Assembly (NCBI GenBank): GCA_015501055.1
Contig: JADNYV010000015.1
Span: forward strand, 186,001 to 250,000
Reading direction: 5' to 3'
From: Mucidula mucida
Taxonomy: Eukaryota; Basidiomycota; Agaricomycetes; Agaricales; Physalacriaceae
DNA: 64,000 bases
Shown here: positions 11,928-21,570 of the stretch, in pieces
Position numbering within the stretch: the first letter of the stretch is position 1
Layout: each line of letters opens with the position of its first letter
The notes under the pieces: model-generated
The model's database searches: none
The model's input: the letters and a program-made list of their open reading frames with translations, nothing else
Told to the model about the DNA's origin: nothing
Position numbers and translations under genes: made by a program

Positions 11928-12653
11928 ATGCCAGTTCATGTCAAATTATCGCTGGGAAAGAAGTCCTGGGAGTATGGACAACCAATCGCACCACAGCCGA
12001 GCATCTTTGATAGCCACTTTCATTCGCATGACCTATTTCCTGCCAGACATGATCCATTCGCCCCAGCGCATGATCTCTTCCCTTCCTCACTCGATCCATT
12101 CGCCTCCGCCTCGTTGCATGGTTTTAGACACGACTTCTTCGACCTGGGGCCCCAGGCTCCACCTGAAATGCGAGCTATGGTCCATGCGCAACGTGAGCAA
12201 CTGCAAGCCAGTCCTCTAGGACCTCATATGCGCGACATGGGGATTTTGCCCCCGTTCTATGCCGATACTTTTTCGTTCGCCAGCGGTTTTATGCCTCCAA
12301 GTACGCACCCGCTTGATGTCGTTGCGGAAAGCTTTGCAGAAGAGACTCGACGGGAGAGTTTGGGGGCTTCGTCCGAGCGTCATGAGGCGAAAGCAGATCA
12401 TGATTCCGACGATCAAGACGCCACGAAAGCGCATATCACTTCCCCTACTTCCTCCGAAATATCGCTCGCGAATACTTCGAAGGCTCACAGTGCACCCCCG
12501 CCTCCACCGTCGTACACTCCCAATTCTGCGACTGTGATTTACGAGAGTCGCACTCAGAATGTGAAGATCAAGACAAAGACTGTGTTCCGCGGCTTCAAAC
12601 TACCATTCCTCTCCATAGGATACAAGCACAAAGTTTCTGTTATTCATAATTAG
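11928..12653 (+). CDS. orphan protein with HD(L/P)F repeats
   Basis: Single uninterrupted frame of 241 residues, start context gcagccATGcc, stop TAG at 12,651. Residues 28-70 repeat a short histidine/phenylalanine motif (SHDLFPA, RHDPFAP, AHDLFPS, RHDFFDL). The middle is acidic and serine-rich, residues 190-200 are a proline run, and the C-terminus is basic with an alternating hydrophobic pattern (VIYESRTQNVKIKTKTVF) that could form beta strands. No signal peptide or known domain. The TATA-like box upstream and good start context support expression. Function unknown. Confidence 0.55.
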   Translation: MPVHVKLSLGKKSWEYGQPIAPQPSIFDSHFHSHDLFPARHDPFAPAHDLFPSSLDPFASASLHGFRHDFFDLGPQAPPEMRAMVHAQREQLQASPLGPHMRDMGILPPFYADTFSFASGFMPPSTHPLDVVAESFAEETRRESLGASSERHEAKADHDSDDQDATKAHITSPTSSEISLANTSKAHSAPPPPPSYTPNSATVIYESRTQNVKIKTKTVFRGFKLPFLSIGYKHKVSVIHN

Positions 12654-13470
12654 GTCTGCATCTTATCAACACACTCATTGTAATCTAGCCACCGGTAGTG
12701 AAGTAGAGCATATAAAGAACAAAGCTCAGAAAGAGGTGGGACGGCAAGAAATGGAAAAAGTGCTTGGTGGCGACAAAAATCTGAATCACAGACATAGCTC
12801 CCTTACTTGTGTTGATGGCGACCGTTTTTTTTTTCGTGAGGAGGACAAGGCACGATCGGAAACGAGAGGAATCTCGTGTGCATCAGGCGTCTGTGAACGT
12901 CGCATACTTGTTGAAGTGTTTTCCTATCACTCACTATGTTGTCAAGACGAAAGTCGTAGTAAGCCTATGACAGGGCAGACATGATATATGAACGGAAAGG
13001 GCCTTTAATACCGCCAGGGTATCATTCAGAATATACTTTTGATTGTCGTCGCGCTCTTGACCATGCTGGTGAAAAAAATTTCGTTAACGCCTTCAGGAAT
13101 ACCACGGCGGACGAGATCCAAAGTCGACTGATGGGAAGAGTAACGAAAGCAAGTAGCTTGTTCCATCGGTAGTGCGTGACTGTACAATCGAACGTTCCGC
13201 ATTGTGTAATGGCTACATTGAGAAAGGAAGCCTATCTTTAATTATACCTTGTGTAAGTATTTATCTACATCATTTACTTCGTTACTATCATATCAGCGTC
13301 CATCATAGAGCCACGATCTTCCGATATCCAATGATCAACTAACCAGGACCTTCAATCAATACAATATTTCATCACTATTGAGAGTGAATTCTGCATGCGC
13401 CACAGGCCGGACATGCCCCGAAATTCGATCGATCCTTTGTCTTCTTACCATCACCATCACCTCCACCGCT
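12654..13470. other. intergenic, nothing recognised
   Basis: Roughly 800 bp with no supported gene. A short T-run and AT-rich stretches near 13,230-13,380 fit 3' and 5' flanks of the neighbouring genes. Confidence 0.4.
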
Positions 13471-15546
13471 ATGTCTACTAGGACCTACGTCTACTACTGC
13501 TCCGGACACGGCGAGTTCACAATTCGCCAAAAGACCTTCGAAATAACGATTGTTCAGGTTATGGGCACGCCACTAGAGTATCTGCTTTTACCTGCCACCT
13601 TCTCAGCCTGCCTTTGGAACGACGCCCGTCTGTTCATATCGTCTCATCTGCTCCGAAACGCGTATTCTCCGACAGTATCGCCCTAGGCGCACAATATCGT
13701 TATGCTGAAATTGACCCTGTCATTGTACAACCTCTGGCGTGAGTTTCTATTTACGCGATATTTCTTGTCTCACCCCGCGCAAGATATCGCGTGGATCGTA
13801 AGAAGAGCGTTCAAGTGCTCCGGGCTTTTCTTCCAAGAAGGACGTTTTGCTGGAAATCGAAGTGCTCTGGCTCAAGTCTATCAATGCAGTCTGTGTGCTC
13901 AGCGATGCCGCCTTTCTAGGATGGTACGTCCTCGAACTACTTGACATCGCCTTGCTTTGATGCCTGAATCTTATAGCTCAGCCGCAAAGACGGCAGGAAT
14001 TCCGTCCGCTCTCGTCACCAACTTTACTTTCGATTCTGTATACAGCTATCTCGCAACTACCTTCGTGGACCAATCTCCGACCCTTCATTCTTCACATCCT
14101 ATCGACTCTCTCCTACCTGAATACCTGTCCAGAGTCTGAGCTCATCCCTCTCGTACAGCACATTCACGCTGGTTATCGCTGTGCCGACCTCCTCCTGCTC
14201 CTGCCAGGAAATATACCGATACCCTCGTTCCCGATGGATCCGCTTCTCCCCGCTTCGCGCTGGGTCGATACCCTCAGCAACAGGCTTCTACCAGAGATAA
14301 TGTCTCAACTTGGATGTGACGAATCAGTCAGGCTCTATCCCTCTATCCCTTTCCCTTCTACCTCCGCACTTTCTCAGAAACTCGTTCGTAGAATGATCAA
14401 GCGCGCTCCACTTCTCGTGCGACCTCCAACTACGGCTTATCTCCCTCAAGGTCGTTCGGATCTTCTGAACTCAATCGGAGTTCCGCCTAAGCTTCATGAT
14501 GCAACCACCACAAAAATCTTGATAGTGTCTTTCGGCGGACAGGTCTTCCGTACGCCAATGCCTAGCAGATCGAACTCTAGGACTCATAGTCGCAACATTT
14601 CAAGTGATAATTGTTTCCCTGGTCTAGGAATCGTTGCTACTGAGACTTTGCCTGTGAACAACAGCACGCTCAGTCGCGACAGCACCCTGCGCGATCAGCT
14701 CAAGGGCCTTGGTCTTTCACCGCTCCCTCCTCTAGATGCTGAACCCTCTTAATAGAGATAGAAGATAGCCAAGGCTTTTACAAGATAAAATCTCCACGGA
14801 TTGCGACGACTTCTCATATCTGGATACCTGGCGCTCCTCCTGCACACAAACCTCCGATGACGCCGAAGACTGGTTCACCTTCTTGTGCTTTTCCCTTCTC
14901 AATGATCCCTCCTACGCCCGTTTCCAAACAGCATATCGAACCAATGACCGCAGACCGCGAGGAAGTCGAGGCTCGGTTACTTCCCGACGCGTCGTGGATC
15001 GCGATTGTCTGTGGTGTCACTAAAGAGCAGTGGCAGTTGCAGGGTGATCCGGATTCCGAGCTGCCCGAAGGATTCTATCTTGCTCCGAAAGATGTTTATA
15101 TGCCTGACCTTACCGCTGTAGCCGATGTGTTACTTGGAAAGCTGGTTTGTCTTTATTGTCTGATTGTTGGATCGGAATTGAGATTCGATTCTAGGGTTAC
15201 GGAACCGTGTCAGAGTGCGTTGATGCACACACGCCCTTTGTTTATGGTAGGCTTTGCCTTCACTCTACAGTTCGTTGATCCTGACGCACTTGTAGTATCC
15301 AGACCGCTTTTCGTTGAAGAACATGGTCTTCGCCTTTTGCTCGATAACGAAGGCGTCGGTGTGGAGCTTCCTCGGGCTTCTTATGAGGCAGGAGATTGGG
15401 CTGAAGCCGTTCAAGAGGCATGGGAGTTGGGCAGAGATGCGAAGGCCAAACATCGGAAGGCTGGTGGAAGCAATAAGAGGCAGGAGCAGGGAAGACAGAT
15501 GGCGAGTTCATTCGTGGATTGGGTTGAGGAGTGTTGGAGGATTTAA
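13471..15546 (+). pseudogene. glycosyltransferase-like gene (arabinokinase N-domain type), frameshifted
   Basis: The conserved start YYCSGHG-YGHATRV is the nucleotide-sugar-binding entry of a GT-B fold, as in the N-terminal half of plant L-arabinokinase. Later motifs are VCVLSDAAFLGC, IPSALVTNFTFDSVY, IHAGYRCADLLL, KILIVSFGGQV, ASWIAIVCGV, and a clean C-terminal part KLGYGTVSECVDAHTPFVYVSRPLF over three exons (introns 15145-15194 and 15247-15295). Three reading-frame breaks interrupt it: near 13,835 (one base short before KKDVLLEIE), near 14,125 (one base off before ESELIPLVQ), and near 14,745, where stops precede HIWIPGAPP. Intron 1 (13511-13557) starts with GC. Either a recent pseudogene or an assembly with base errors; the protein similarity across all breaks shows a recently intact gene of about 600 residues. 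Confidence 0.7.
13511..13557 (+). other. GC-AG intron
   Basis: Exon 1 ends ...ggacacg and the intron begins gcgagt and ends ttcag. Splicing here restores SGHG|YGHATRV, the conserved sugar-nucleotide loop; no GT donor in the area keeps that frame. Confidence 0.7.
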
Positions 15547-15699
15547 ATGTAAACGTTTGAAGCTTAATATTGCCTTGTAGACATGTACAGATCATTACTA
15601 TTCAACGTGGCTCGATCATGAGCATTGCGAGAGAACGTTGTGAGTTCTTTGTAGATGACTACCTTCTCAGTGTCCGCGTATATTCTAGTGGAGATAATG

Positions 15700-15900
15700 A
15701 GCCATAAGGGGCGTGCCGGAGTTCGTGAGGTATACTTACTAGTTGATGTTTCGAGCTCGTCAAACAAAGATCAGCCCTCAATAAGCGGGCAGTAGTTGAT
15801 TCACACTCAGAAATCGGGCTCGACATGGTAATGGATGGGATATTCGACCACGTGGTTCCCAGACGTGGACACTGCAGACTCATCTAGTACGCGAACATTC
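15700..15900. repeat. diverged duplication, copy 1
   Basis: Shares ordered blocks with 16,855-17,075: gtgccggagttcgtgagg, then tcgacatggtaatggatggg with attcgaccacgtgg, then ctcatctagtacgcgaacattcc. The two copies lie in the same orientation and flank the minisatellite gene; copy 2 is the region just upstream of the GMC oxidase gene, so copy 1 may be a relic promoter. Confidence 0.55.
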
Positions 15901-16279
15901 CTACTCAAGCATTGGGTGCGCGTCCATGTCGTTGCGATGCTCAATCGGACGTGAATATCCGAATAAGCATGCCATCGTAGACTTAAACTAGCTATCCGCC
16001 TTTCGTCTCTGATCATGCCAAAATTCGCTGGTGCCTACTCGTCCGTCTCGGTGCCAAGGTCGCTCTCTGTGACCGTTCATCCCCAAAAGTACAAGACATT
16101 CTCGACGGCTGGCTGTAGCAACAACTTGTTCATGGCCAAACGGGAGGACGCCGTGTTTGCTGCAGCGCCCGAACACTTTGCTTGGCGAACTGGACACATC
16201 GCCTCACTGGCAAGTAACTACATGTCCATGTGTTCTCGACGCCTCAATCGTGTGTTTGCGGCTCAACCGTCCTTTTCAG

Positions 16280-16287
16280 TATTTAAG
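16280..16287 (+). promoter_or_regulatory. TATA-like box of the minisatellite gene
   Basis: agTATTTAAGcac lies 70 bp before the start codon at 16,350, followed by a pyrimidine-rich leader (catcctcatcctcc). Confidence 0.45.
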
Positions 16288-16349
16288 CACTGGACTGGAC
16301 GTTGGTGTTTTGACATCCTCATCCTCCAACATATTCGCGCTCTATAACC

Positions 16350-16763
16350 ATGTTACTCTCTACTCTCTCGGTCCTCGCTTTCTCAGCGATCGCTTCGCAT
16401 CCCCAGTCGTGCGCGCGCCCATTGAATTTGCTCCTGGCGCAGATGTTGCCCGGAGAAACAATGACTACGACTACAAAGACAAGGACTGGAAACATGGGGA
16501 TTGGAAGGATAAGGATTGGAAGGATGACGACTGGAAGGACAAGGACTGGTATGGGAAGGACAAGGATTGGAAGGATGAGGATTGGAAGGGTGATGATTGG
16601 AAGGGCAAGGAGTGGAAGGACGGAGATTGGAAGGATACGGACTGGAAGCATGAGGATTGGAAGGGCAATGACTACAAGGACAAGGATTATTAGGATGGAA
16701 AAGCAAGCATGGCTTGGGAAGGATGTTGACAAGGACAATGTAGGGCAAGGACTACTTAGTTGA
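16350..16763 (+). CDS. signal-peptide protein built on a 15-bp minisatellite
   Basis: The ATG at 16,350 (context ataaccATGtt, TATA box 70 bp upstream) starts a signal peptide, MLLSTLSVLAFSAIA. In that frame the product is 137 residues with a basic IGR-type repeat (GRIRIGRM, GRTRIGRM). In the next frame, open to the stop at 16,691, the same bases code for SPVVRAPIEFAPGADVARR and then an acidic/aromatic five-residue repeat (DWKDK, DWKDD, DWKGD, EDWKG). The ARR looks like a Kex2 processing site and the APVVR-type mature start is common in secreted fungal proteins, so the DWK frame is probably the real product and one base is missing or extra near 16,393. No known family. It might be a cell-wall or matrix protein; that is speculation. 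Confidence 0.5.
   Translation: MLLSTLSVLAFSAIASHPQSCARPLNLLLAQMLPGETMTTTTKTRTGNMGIGRIRIGRMTTGRTRTGMGRTRIGRMRIGRVMIGRARSGRTEIGRIRTGSMRIGRAMTTRTRIIRMEKQAWLGKDVDKDNVGQGLLS
16474..16692 (+). repeat. 15-bp tandem repeat (minisatellite)
   Basis: About fourteen imperfect units of gattggaaggataag. Because the period is a multiple of three, all six frames stay open across the array, which produces several antisense look-alike ORFs that should not be annotated. Confidence 0.85.
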
Positions 16764-16854
16764 CAGCATATTATCATGAGTCTTTGGCCAGAACTCGATT
16801 TCTTTGTATAAGCTGTCTGTATCCTTCGAATGTCACATTCAACTCCCCTTTTGG

Positions 16855-17075
16855 GCACGCCCCTTGGTCATTCTCACGGCGTGTACCGGAGTTCTTGAGG
16901 AACGCAGAGAATCATTTGATCAGAAGAAACATATAGCTGACTAGTGGGCAGTGGTGGGCAGGGAAGTGTACGTCTGCCGGGGTCGACACGGTGATGGATG
17001 GAAGATTCGGCCACGTGAACCGTCTGCGCTTTGTAAATGACCCTCATCTGGTCAGGTATACGCGAATATCCAAGC
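16855..17075. repeat. diverged duplication, copy 2 (GMC upstream region)
   Basis: Partner of 15,700-15,900: gtaccggagttcttgagg, then tcgacacggtgatggatgg with attcggccacgtga, then ctcatctggtcaggtatacgcg. It ends about 120 bp before the GMC oxidase start and contains a CACGTG core, so it probably includes promoter elements of that gene. Confidence 0.55.
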
Positions 17076-17191
17076 CGTCGCCTCTATGTTGAACAGAATA
17101 ATCATGGCGGTCTCGCGTCTGGAGCCGTTAGGTGGCCGGTTGGCACGATAAAATGGACATTTTCCAGCGCTCCGATTCCCCCACAGAAACC

Positions 17192-19635
17192 ATGTCCTCC
17201 GCTCCTCATTTGATTGACAACGAATACGATCTCGTCTTTGCTGGTGGTGGTACAGCCGCCTGTATTACCGCCAGCCGTCTGGCCGCCGACTTTCCGGATC
17301 TGCGTATCCTCGTTCTTGAGTGTGGGCCTACCACCGAGGACAAACTGGCGCACATCCAGCCGGGGCAATATCTCACCCATCTCGCGCCGCATAGCAAGAC
17401 CATGCAGTTCTTTGAGTCTTTGCCTTCTCAACACGTCGCGGGTCGCCGCGTTGTCGTTCCATCAGCTCGATGCATAGGGGGCGGGTCGTCTACGAATTTC
17501 ATGTTGTACAATCGACCTTCGGCGTCGGATTTTGATGATTGGGAGGTGGAGTTTGGGAATGCTGGATGGGCGGCTAGGGATATGATTCCTCTTTTGGAGA
17601 AGGTGGGTTCCTGTGCATCTCATCCTAGGGCGGCTGTTGAACGTTACAACAGGCAGAGACATATGAGATTGATCCTGCCAAGTCAACCCATGGCTCGGAT
17701 GGACCGCTCAAGGTTTCCTTTGGTGGGGAGGCTCTGGATATTGGTATGGAGTTCATCAAGCTTGGTCCCAAGTTTGAAAAGGATCGTCCATTTGGCGACG
17801 AAGGTAATGGGCTTAACGTCGCCTCTATCAATACGTTCTTCGTAAATTTCTCTTTTGCTTCTCTGATTCCTTATACTGATCTCAATCTGCGCTGTAGCAA
17901 ATGCCGAAGTGGATTTCAAGCAACGGTCGACGCTCTGATGTTCCCGTGAGGTCATTTTCAGTAATGTTTGCTTCCAGTGCTGAGTTCGGTTTAGCATAAC
18001 TACGCCGTTTACAACAGCACCAGCAAGAACCTATATGTTCTTGACGGTTGTCTAGTTAATCGCGTCATTGTCAGGTTTGTATTGAAAATCGATTCTACGT
18101 CGACTTTGACGGATGCTCTGTTAGTGACGGAATCGCGACCGGCGTCGAGTATATTTTCGATAAACGGGTTTACGAAAATGCGCCTCAAGACATCCGGACT
18201 GTCAAGGCTCGCAAGCTCGTCGTCGTCTCGGCTGGCGCTATGGGATCGCCGCAGATCCTTGAGCGGTCCGGGATAGGGAGGAAGGAAGTTTTGAAGAAAG
18301 CAGGAATTCCTTTAATCGCAGAACTCGACGGGGTTGGTGAGAATTATCAAGGTGAATCGGCTCATTCTCCGAAACATGTCAAATGTTCATGCTATCAATG
18401 TAGATCACGCCTTCCTCGTTACGCTTTACCTCGCTGATGCTGACGCAACGACATTCGACTCTGTATTCCGTGGTGAGCCGGAGACTTGGAGTAGGCTGTT
18501 GGCTCAATGGGAAAAGGATGGTACTGGACTGATGCCAGCCAAGTGTGCATCTTCGTAACTTCTCAGGGCGAATTCTGATTATGCACATTCAGCGGTGTTG
18601 ACGGCGCAATAAAGATGCGCCCTCGAGCAGAAGAACTCGCTGAACTCGGGCCTGAGTTTCAGGAACACTGGGATAGGTTCTTTGCGAGTAAACCAGATAA
18701 ACCACTGTTCTGGTTGAGTGCTCTCGGCGGGTGAGCTCTACATTCTTGATAGATTGTTCTTCTGGTACTAGTGGTATATTGCAGTCTTCCTGCCGACCAG
18801 TCGGGGCTCCCGCCTCTCAACTATATGTGTTCGGGGTGCTTCTTGGCAAGTGATCACATCCTTCTACGGTAAATCGGCTAATGTTTTTAGGGCTATCCTG
18901 CTTCCCGTGGCTACATTCACGTCTCCTCCTCTGATCCATACGCCCCGCCGGACTTCAATGCCGGATTTCTTTCCAAGTACGTGTCTCTTCTTTACTATAG
19001 TAAGCGGTATCGACCATTTATTGCAGCTACGCCGATGTCGTTGCTCTTCGCTGGGGATATAAGAAAGGTCGTGAGCTGATTCGGCGTATGTCTATGTTCC
19101 GAGGCGCTCTAGTGCCTGCCCATCCCCTTTTCACGGCGGGCAGCGATCCTGCTGAGTCTCTGGGTGAATCGAAACCGGTTTCCTTGGATGCTCCAAAGAT
19201 CGTGTATTCTGCCGAAGATGACAAGGCCATCGATGACAACGCGAGGCAATTCGGTGGGTTGTGTCCAATGTTGTTTCAGAGACTTTGGACTGAGTTTCTG
19301 CGCAGTTGGGACGACGTGGCATTCAGTGAGTTCTTTCGGTGGCTTGTCATGAATGTAGCAGTTCTTGATGTTTTGCAAGTTAGGGACGTGTGCCATGAAG
19401 CCGCTGGACCAGGGTGGCGTCGTTGATAACAAGTTGAATGTTCACGGTGTCAAGAGACTCAAGGTTGCCGACCTGTCGATCCCTCCGTCGAATGTGAACG
19501 CGGTATGTCTCATACAAGTCGCACTGTTAGGGATGAAGAGCTGATGGGCCTGGATTCTAGATAACCTATTCGACTGCTGTAGCTATTGGCGAGAAGGCTG
19601 CGCTCATCATCGCGGGCGAACTTGGGGCTCAATGA
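17192..19635 (+). CDS. GMC oxidoreductase, alcohol (methanol) oxidase type
   Basis: About twelve exons. The Rossmann motif YDLVFAGGGTAACITASRLA begins near residue 11, GMC signature 1 is ARCIGGGSSTNFMLYNRPSA, and GMC signature 2 is SAGAMGSPQILERSG. The sugar-free alcohol-oxidase features THGSDGPLKVSFGG, NGRRSDVP and SKNLYVLDG follow. The catalytic His is present in TTWHS-LGTCAMKP (splice from gtgagt to tgcaag). The family oxidises short or aromatic alcohols with FAD and makes hydrogen peroxide, often in lignin decay. The second active-site residue, expected as Asn in an (A)NTYSTA motif, reads Ile (ITYSTA) after the last intron (gtatgt...ctag). No signal peptide, as expected for the alcohol-oxidase clade. 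Fragments of this gene occur at 20.0 and 39.0 kb. Confidence 0.85.
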
Positions 19636-20029
19636 ACTTTCGGGTAATATTTGCTCCTGAACAGCTGCCCTCATTGCAAGGTCGGAGAAATCGCTATGTG
19701 CGGCCTAAAGCAATGTAGAGTAGGGAGCTACATAGGTTTATCGACTCTCGTCAAATTTCAAGATCACTTTCAAGTGGCGGTTTGCGGTTTGCGGTGGATG
19801 AAAGAACAAGAAACGAAGTGAAGGAAGAAAGAGAGTGAACTCTGTAGAAAAGGAGAGTTCGCCATTTCAGGTGACGTAGGATTTTATATGGTTAGACTGA
19901 AGAAGCGTTAGGCGGACGATTGACAGGAGAAAAGGAGAAACTTCTGGCAGTAAGGACCGATGATGGGCATGCCCAAAAACAGTTTATGGTTCAAGCAACT
20001 TGTTGCTTGCTTCGAATTCCCGCGGTGGC
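19636..20029. other. intergenic, nothing recognised
   Basis: About 390 bp of 3' flank, purine-rich near 19,800 (gaaagaacaagaaacgaag). No gene seen. Confidence 0.4.
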
Positions 20030-20690
20030 ATGAGGGATTATACATTGCTGAGTGGGCGGCTAGTAATATAGTTCCTCTTTTAGAGGAGGTGGGTTCCTGT
20101 GCATCTCATACTGAGGGCGGCATTACAACAGGCAGAGACTGATACTGTTAAGTCAACTCTCCATGGCTCGGAAGGACAGCTCAAGGTTTCTTTCGGTGTA
20201 GAGGTCCTGAATGTCGGTAGTATGATTTCAACAAGCTTGGTCCCAAGTTTGAAAAGGATCGTCCAGACGACGATATTACTACGTTCTTGGTATGTTTCAC
20301 TTATTGTTTCTCTCATTCATTAGACACTGCCAAAGTGGATTTTCAGCATTCCGACGTCCCTGTGAGATACATAGCTTTTAACAACATCGTTTGTCCCACC
20401 GCTGATTGTTATAGAGCACAACTACGGCGCCGTGTACAACAGCTCCAGCATGCTCTTGACGGCTGTCTAGTCAATCGCGTCATTATTAGGGTGGTATTGG
20501 AAACACATCTTACGTCGACTTTGACGAATGCGCTGCTAGTGACGGGAATCGCGGCCGGAGTCGAGTACATTTCAATCAAAGGATCTACGAAAATGCATCT
20601 CTTGAAGAGAAGGCTCGCGAGCTCATCATTGTTTCGGCTGGCGCTATGGAATCGTCACCACGGATCCTCAAGTGACAGAGAAACTACCGG
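20030..20690 (+). pseudogene. decayed GMC oxidase fragment
   Basis: The order of recognisable pieces follows the intact gene at 17-19.6 kb: AEWAASNIVPLLEE plus the same intron (gtgggttcctgtgcatctcat), ctcaaggtttctttcggtg, aagcttggtcccaagtttga, the aaccta-type SKNLYVL region as cagctccagcatgctcttgacgg, gtcaatcgcgtcatt, and the region before GMC signature 2. Frames shift repeatedly and stops interrupt. It ends at a junction (agtgacagagaaactaccgg) that is shared with the second repeat unit at 39.0 kb. Confidence 0.75.
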
Positions 20691-20704
20691 CAGAATGGGG
20701 CATG

Positions 20705-20722
20705 CCCCCCCCCCCCCCCCCC
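20705..20722. repeat. C18 homopolymer followed by A-rich tract
   Basis: Eighteen C, then aaaagaaaaaaaaaa. The inverted copy at 38,960-38,986 has T15 G12. The shared position marks a conserved part of the repeat unit; the length difference is typical of slippage or base-calling error. Confidence 0.9.
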
Positions 20723-21570
20723 AAAAGAAAAAAAAAATTCGGTTTGCAACTCCAATCATCGTTGCTTACTCCCCGCGGGCCATCATGATACCTTCCCCAA
20801 ATGTCCATGATGTAGACGGAATCCGCAAACCCACGCCTACGGCATCCGCGTGACCCTCAAACCTCCCCCGGCACGACGTAGTATTTGGCTATTCCTTTCT
20901 TTAGGAGTATAGTATGTAAGAGCGTCGAAGGGTTGCGAACGGGAGAGGCCGGTCGTGTCCGCACAGTGGCAGATACAGTTGGTCCAATAATCGATACGAC
21001 TACTTATCGATACTTACTTGTTCTTGATTTCTCCTTTTCTTAGTGTTGGCGTGATCTTCTCTGCCTGCGGCGTCGGATTCACTGTGACCGTTGATTCAAT
21101 CGCCCCTCTGGTTGGTCACAACTGCAACTGGAGAAGTTCTACCTATCCAGCGCCTTGACCTCTTGAATGATGAATCAATTAATCAACGTCGATGTCGGGA
21201 AAAAATATTATTTGTTTAGGACACGCGCCGAGAAAATGGCAGAACAAAGATAGGTAGTAGAATTTACGCCACAATTACAACTAGAATATCGGATGCAAAT
21301 GTGATAATTATAGCGATGAATAGCGGTACAACTTGTCGGCTGTCCCAGAATCCTCCGACTCGATATCGACGAGATCACAAGAAAACATCACCTGGACCAC
21401 CGAAACCATGGCACTGGGCAGCCATGATATCTTGCCTTGCGCAATTTGACCATAGGTCGCTGGGCTGGCAATCCTTGTGCGGCTCCTGCTTCAGACGACC
21501 CTGCTACATCATCCCGTCATCCAACGTCGCCGCCGCCTCATCTCCAACCGACGCAGACCTTGACGTCCTG

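Noticed and set aside
12736..13172. Plus-strand open frames downstream of the HDxF orphan
   Set aside because: No start context, no splice continuity and no protein-like conservation; probably 3' flank.
16319..16858. Long antisense open frames opposite the 15-bp minisatellite (isoleucine/leucine-rich, Pro-Ser-Asn and Phe-Gln-Ser repeats)
   Set aside because: They arise because a 15-bp period keeps every frame open; no promoter or start supports them.
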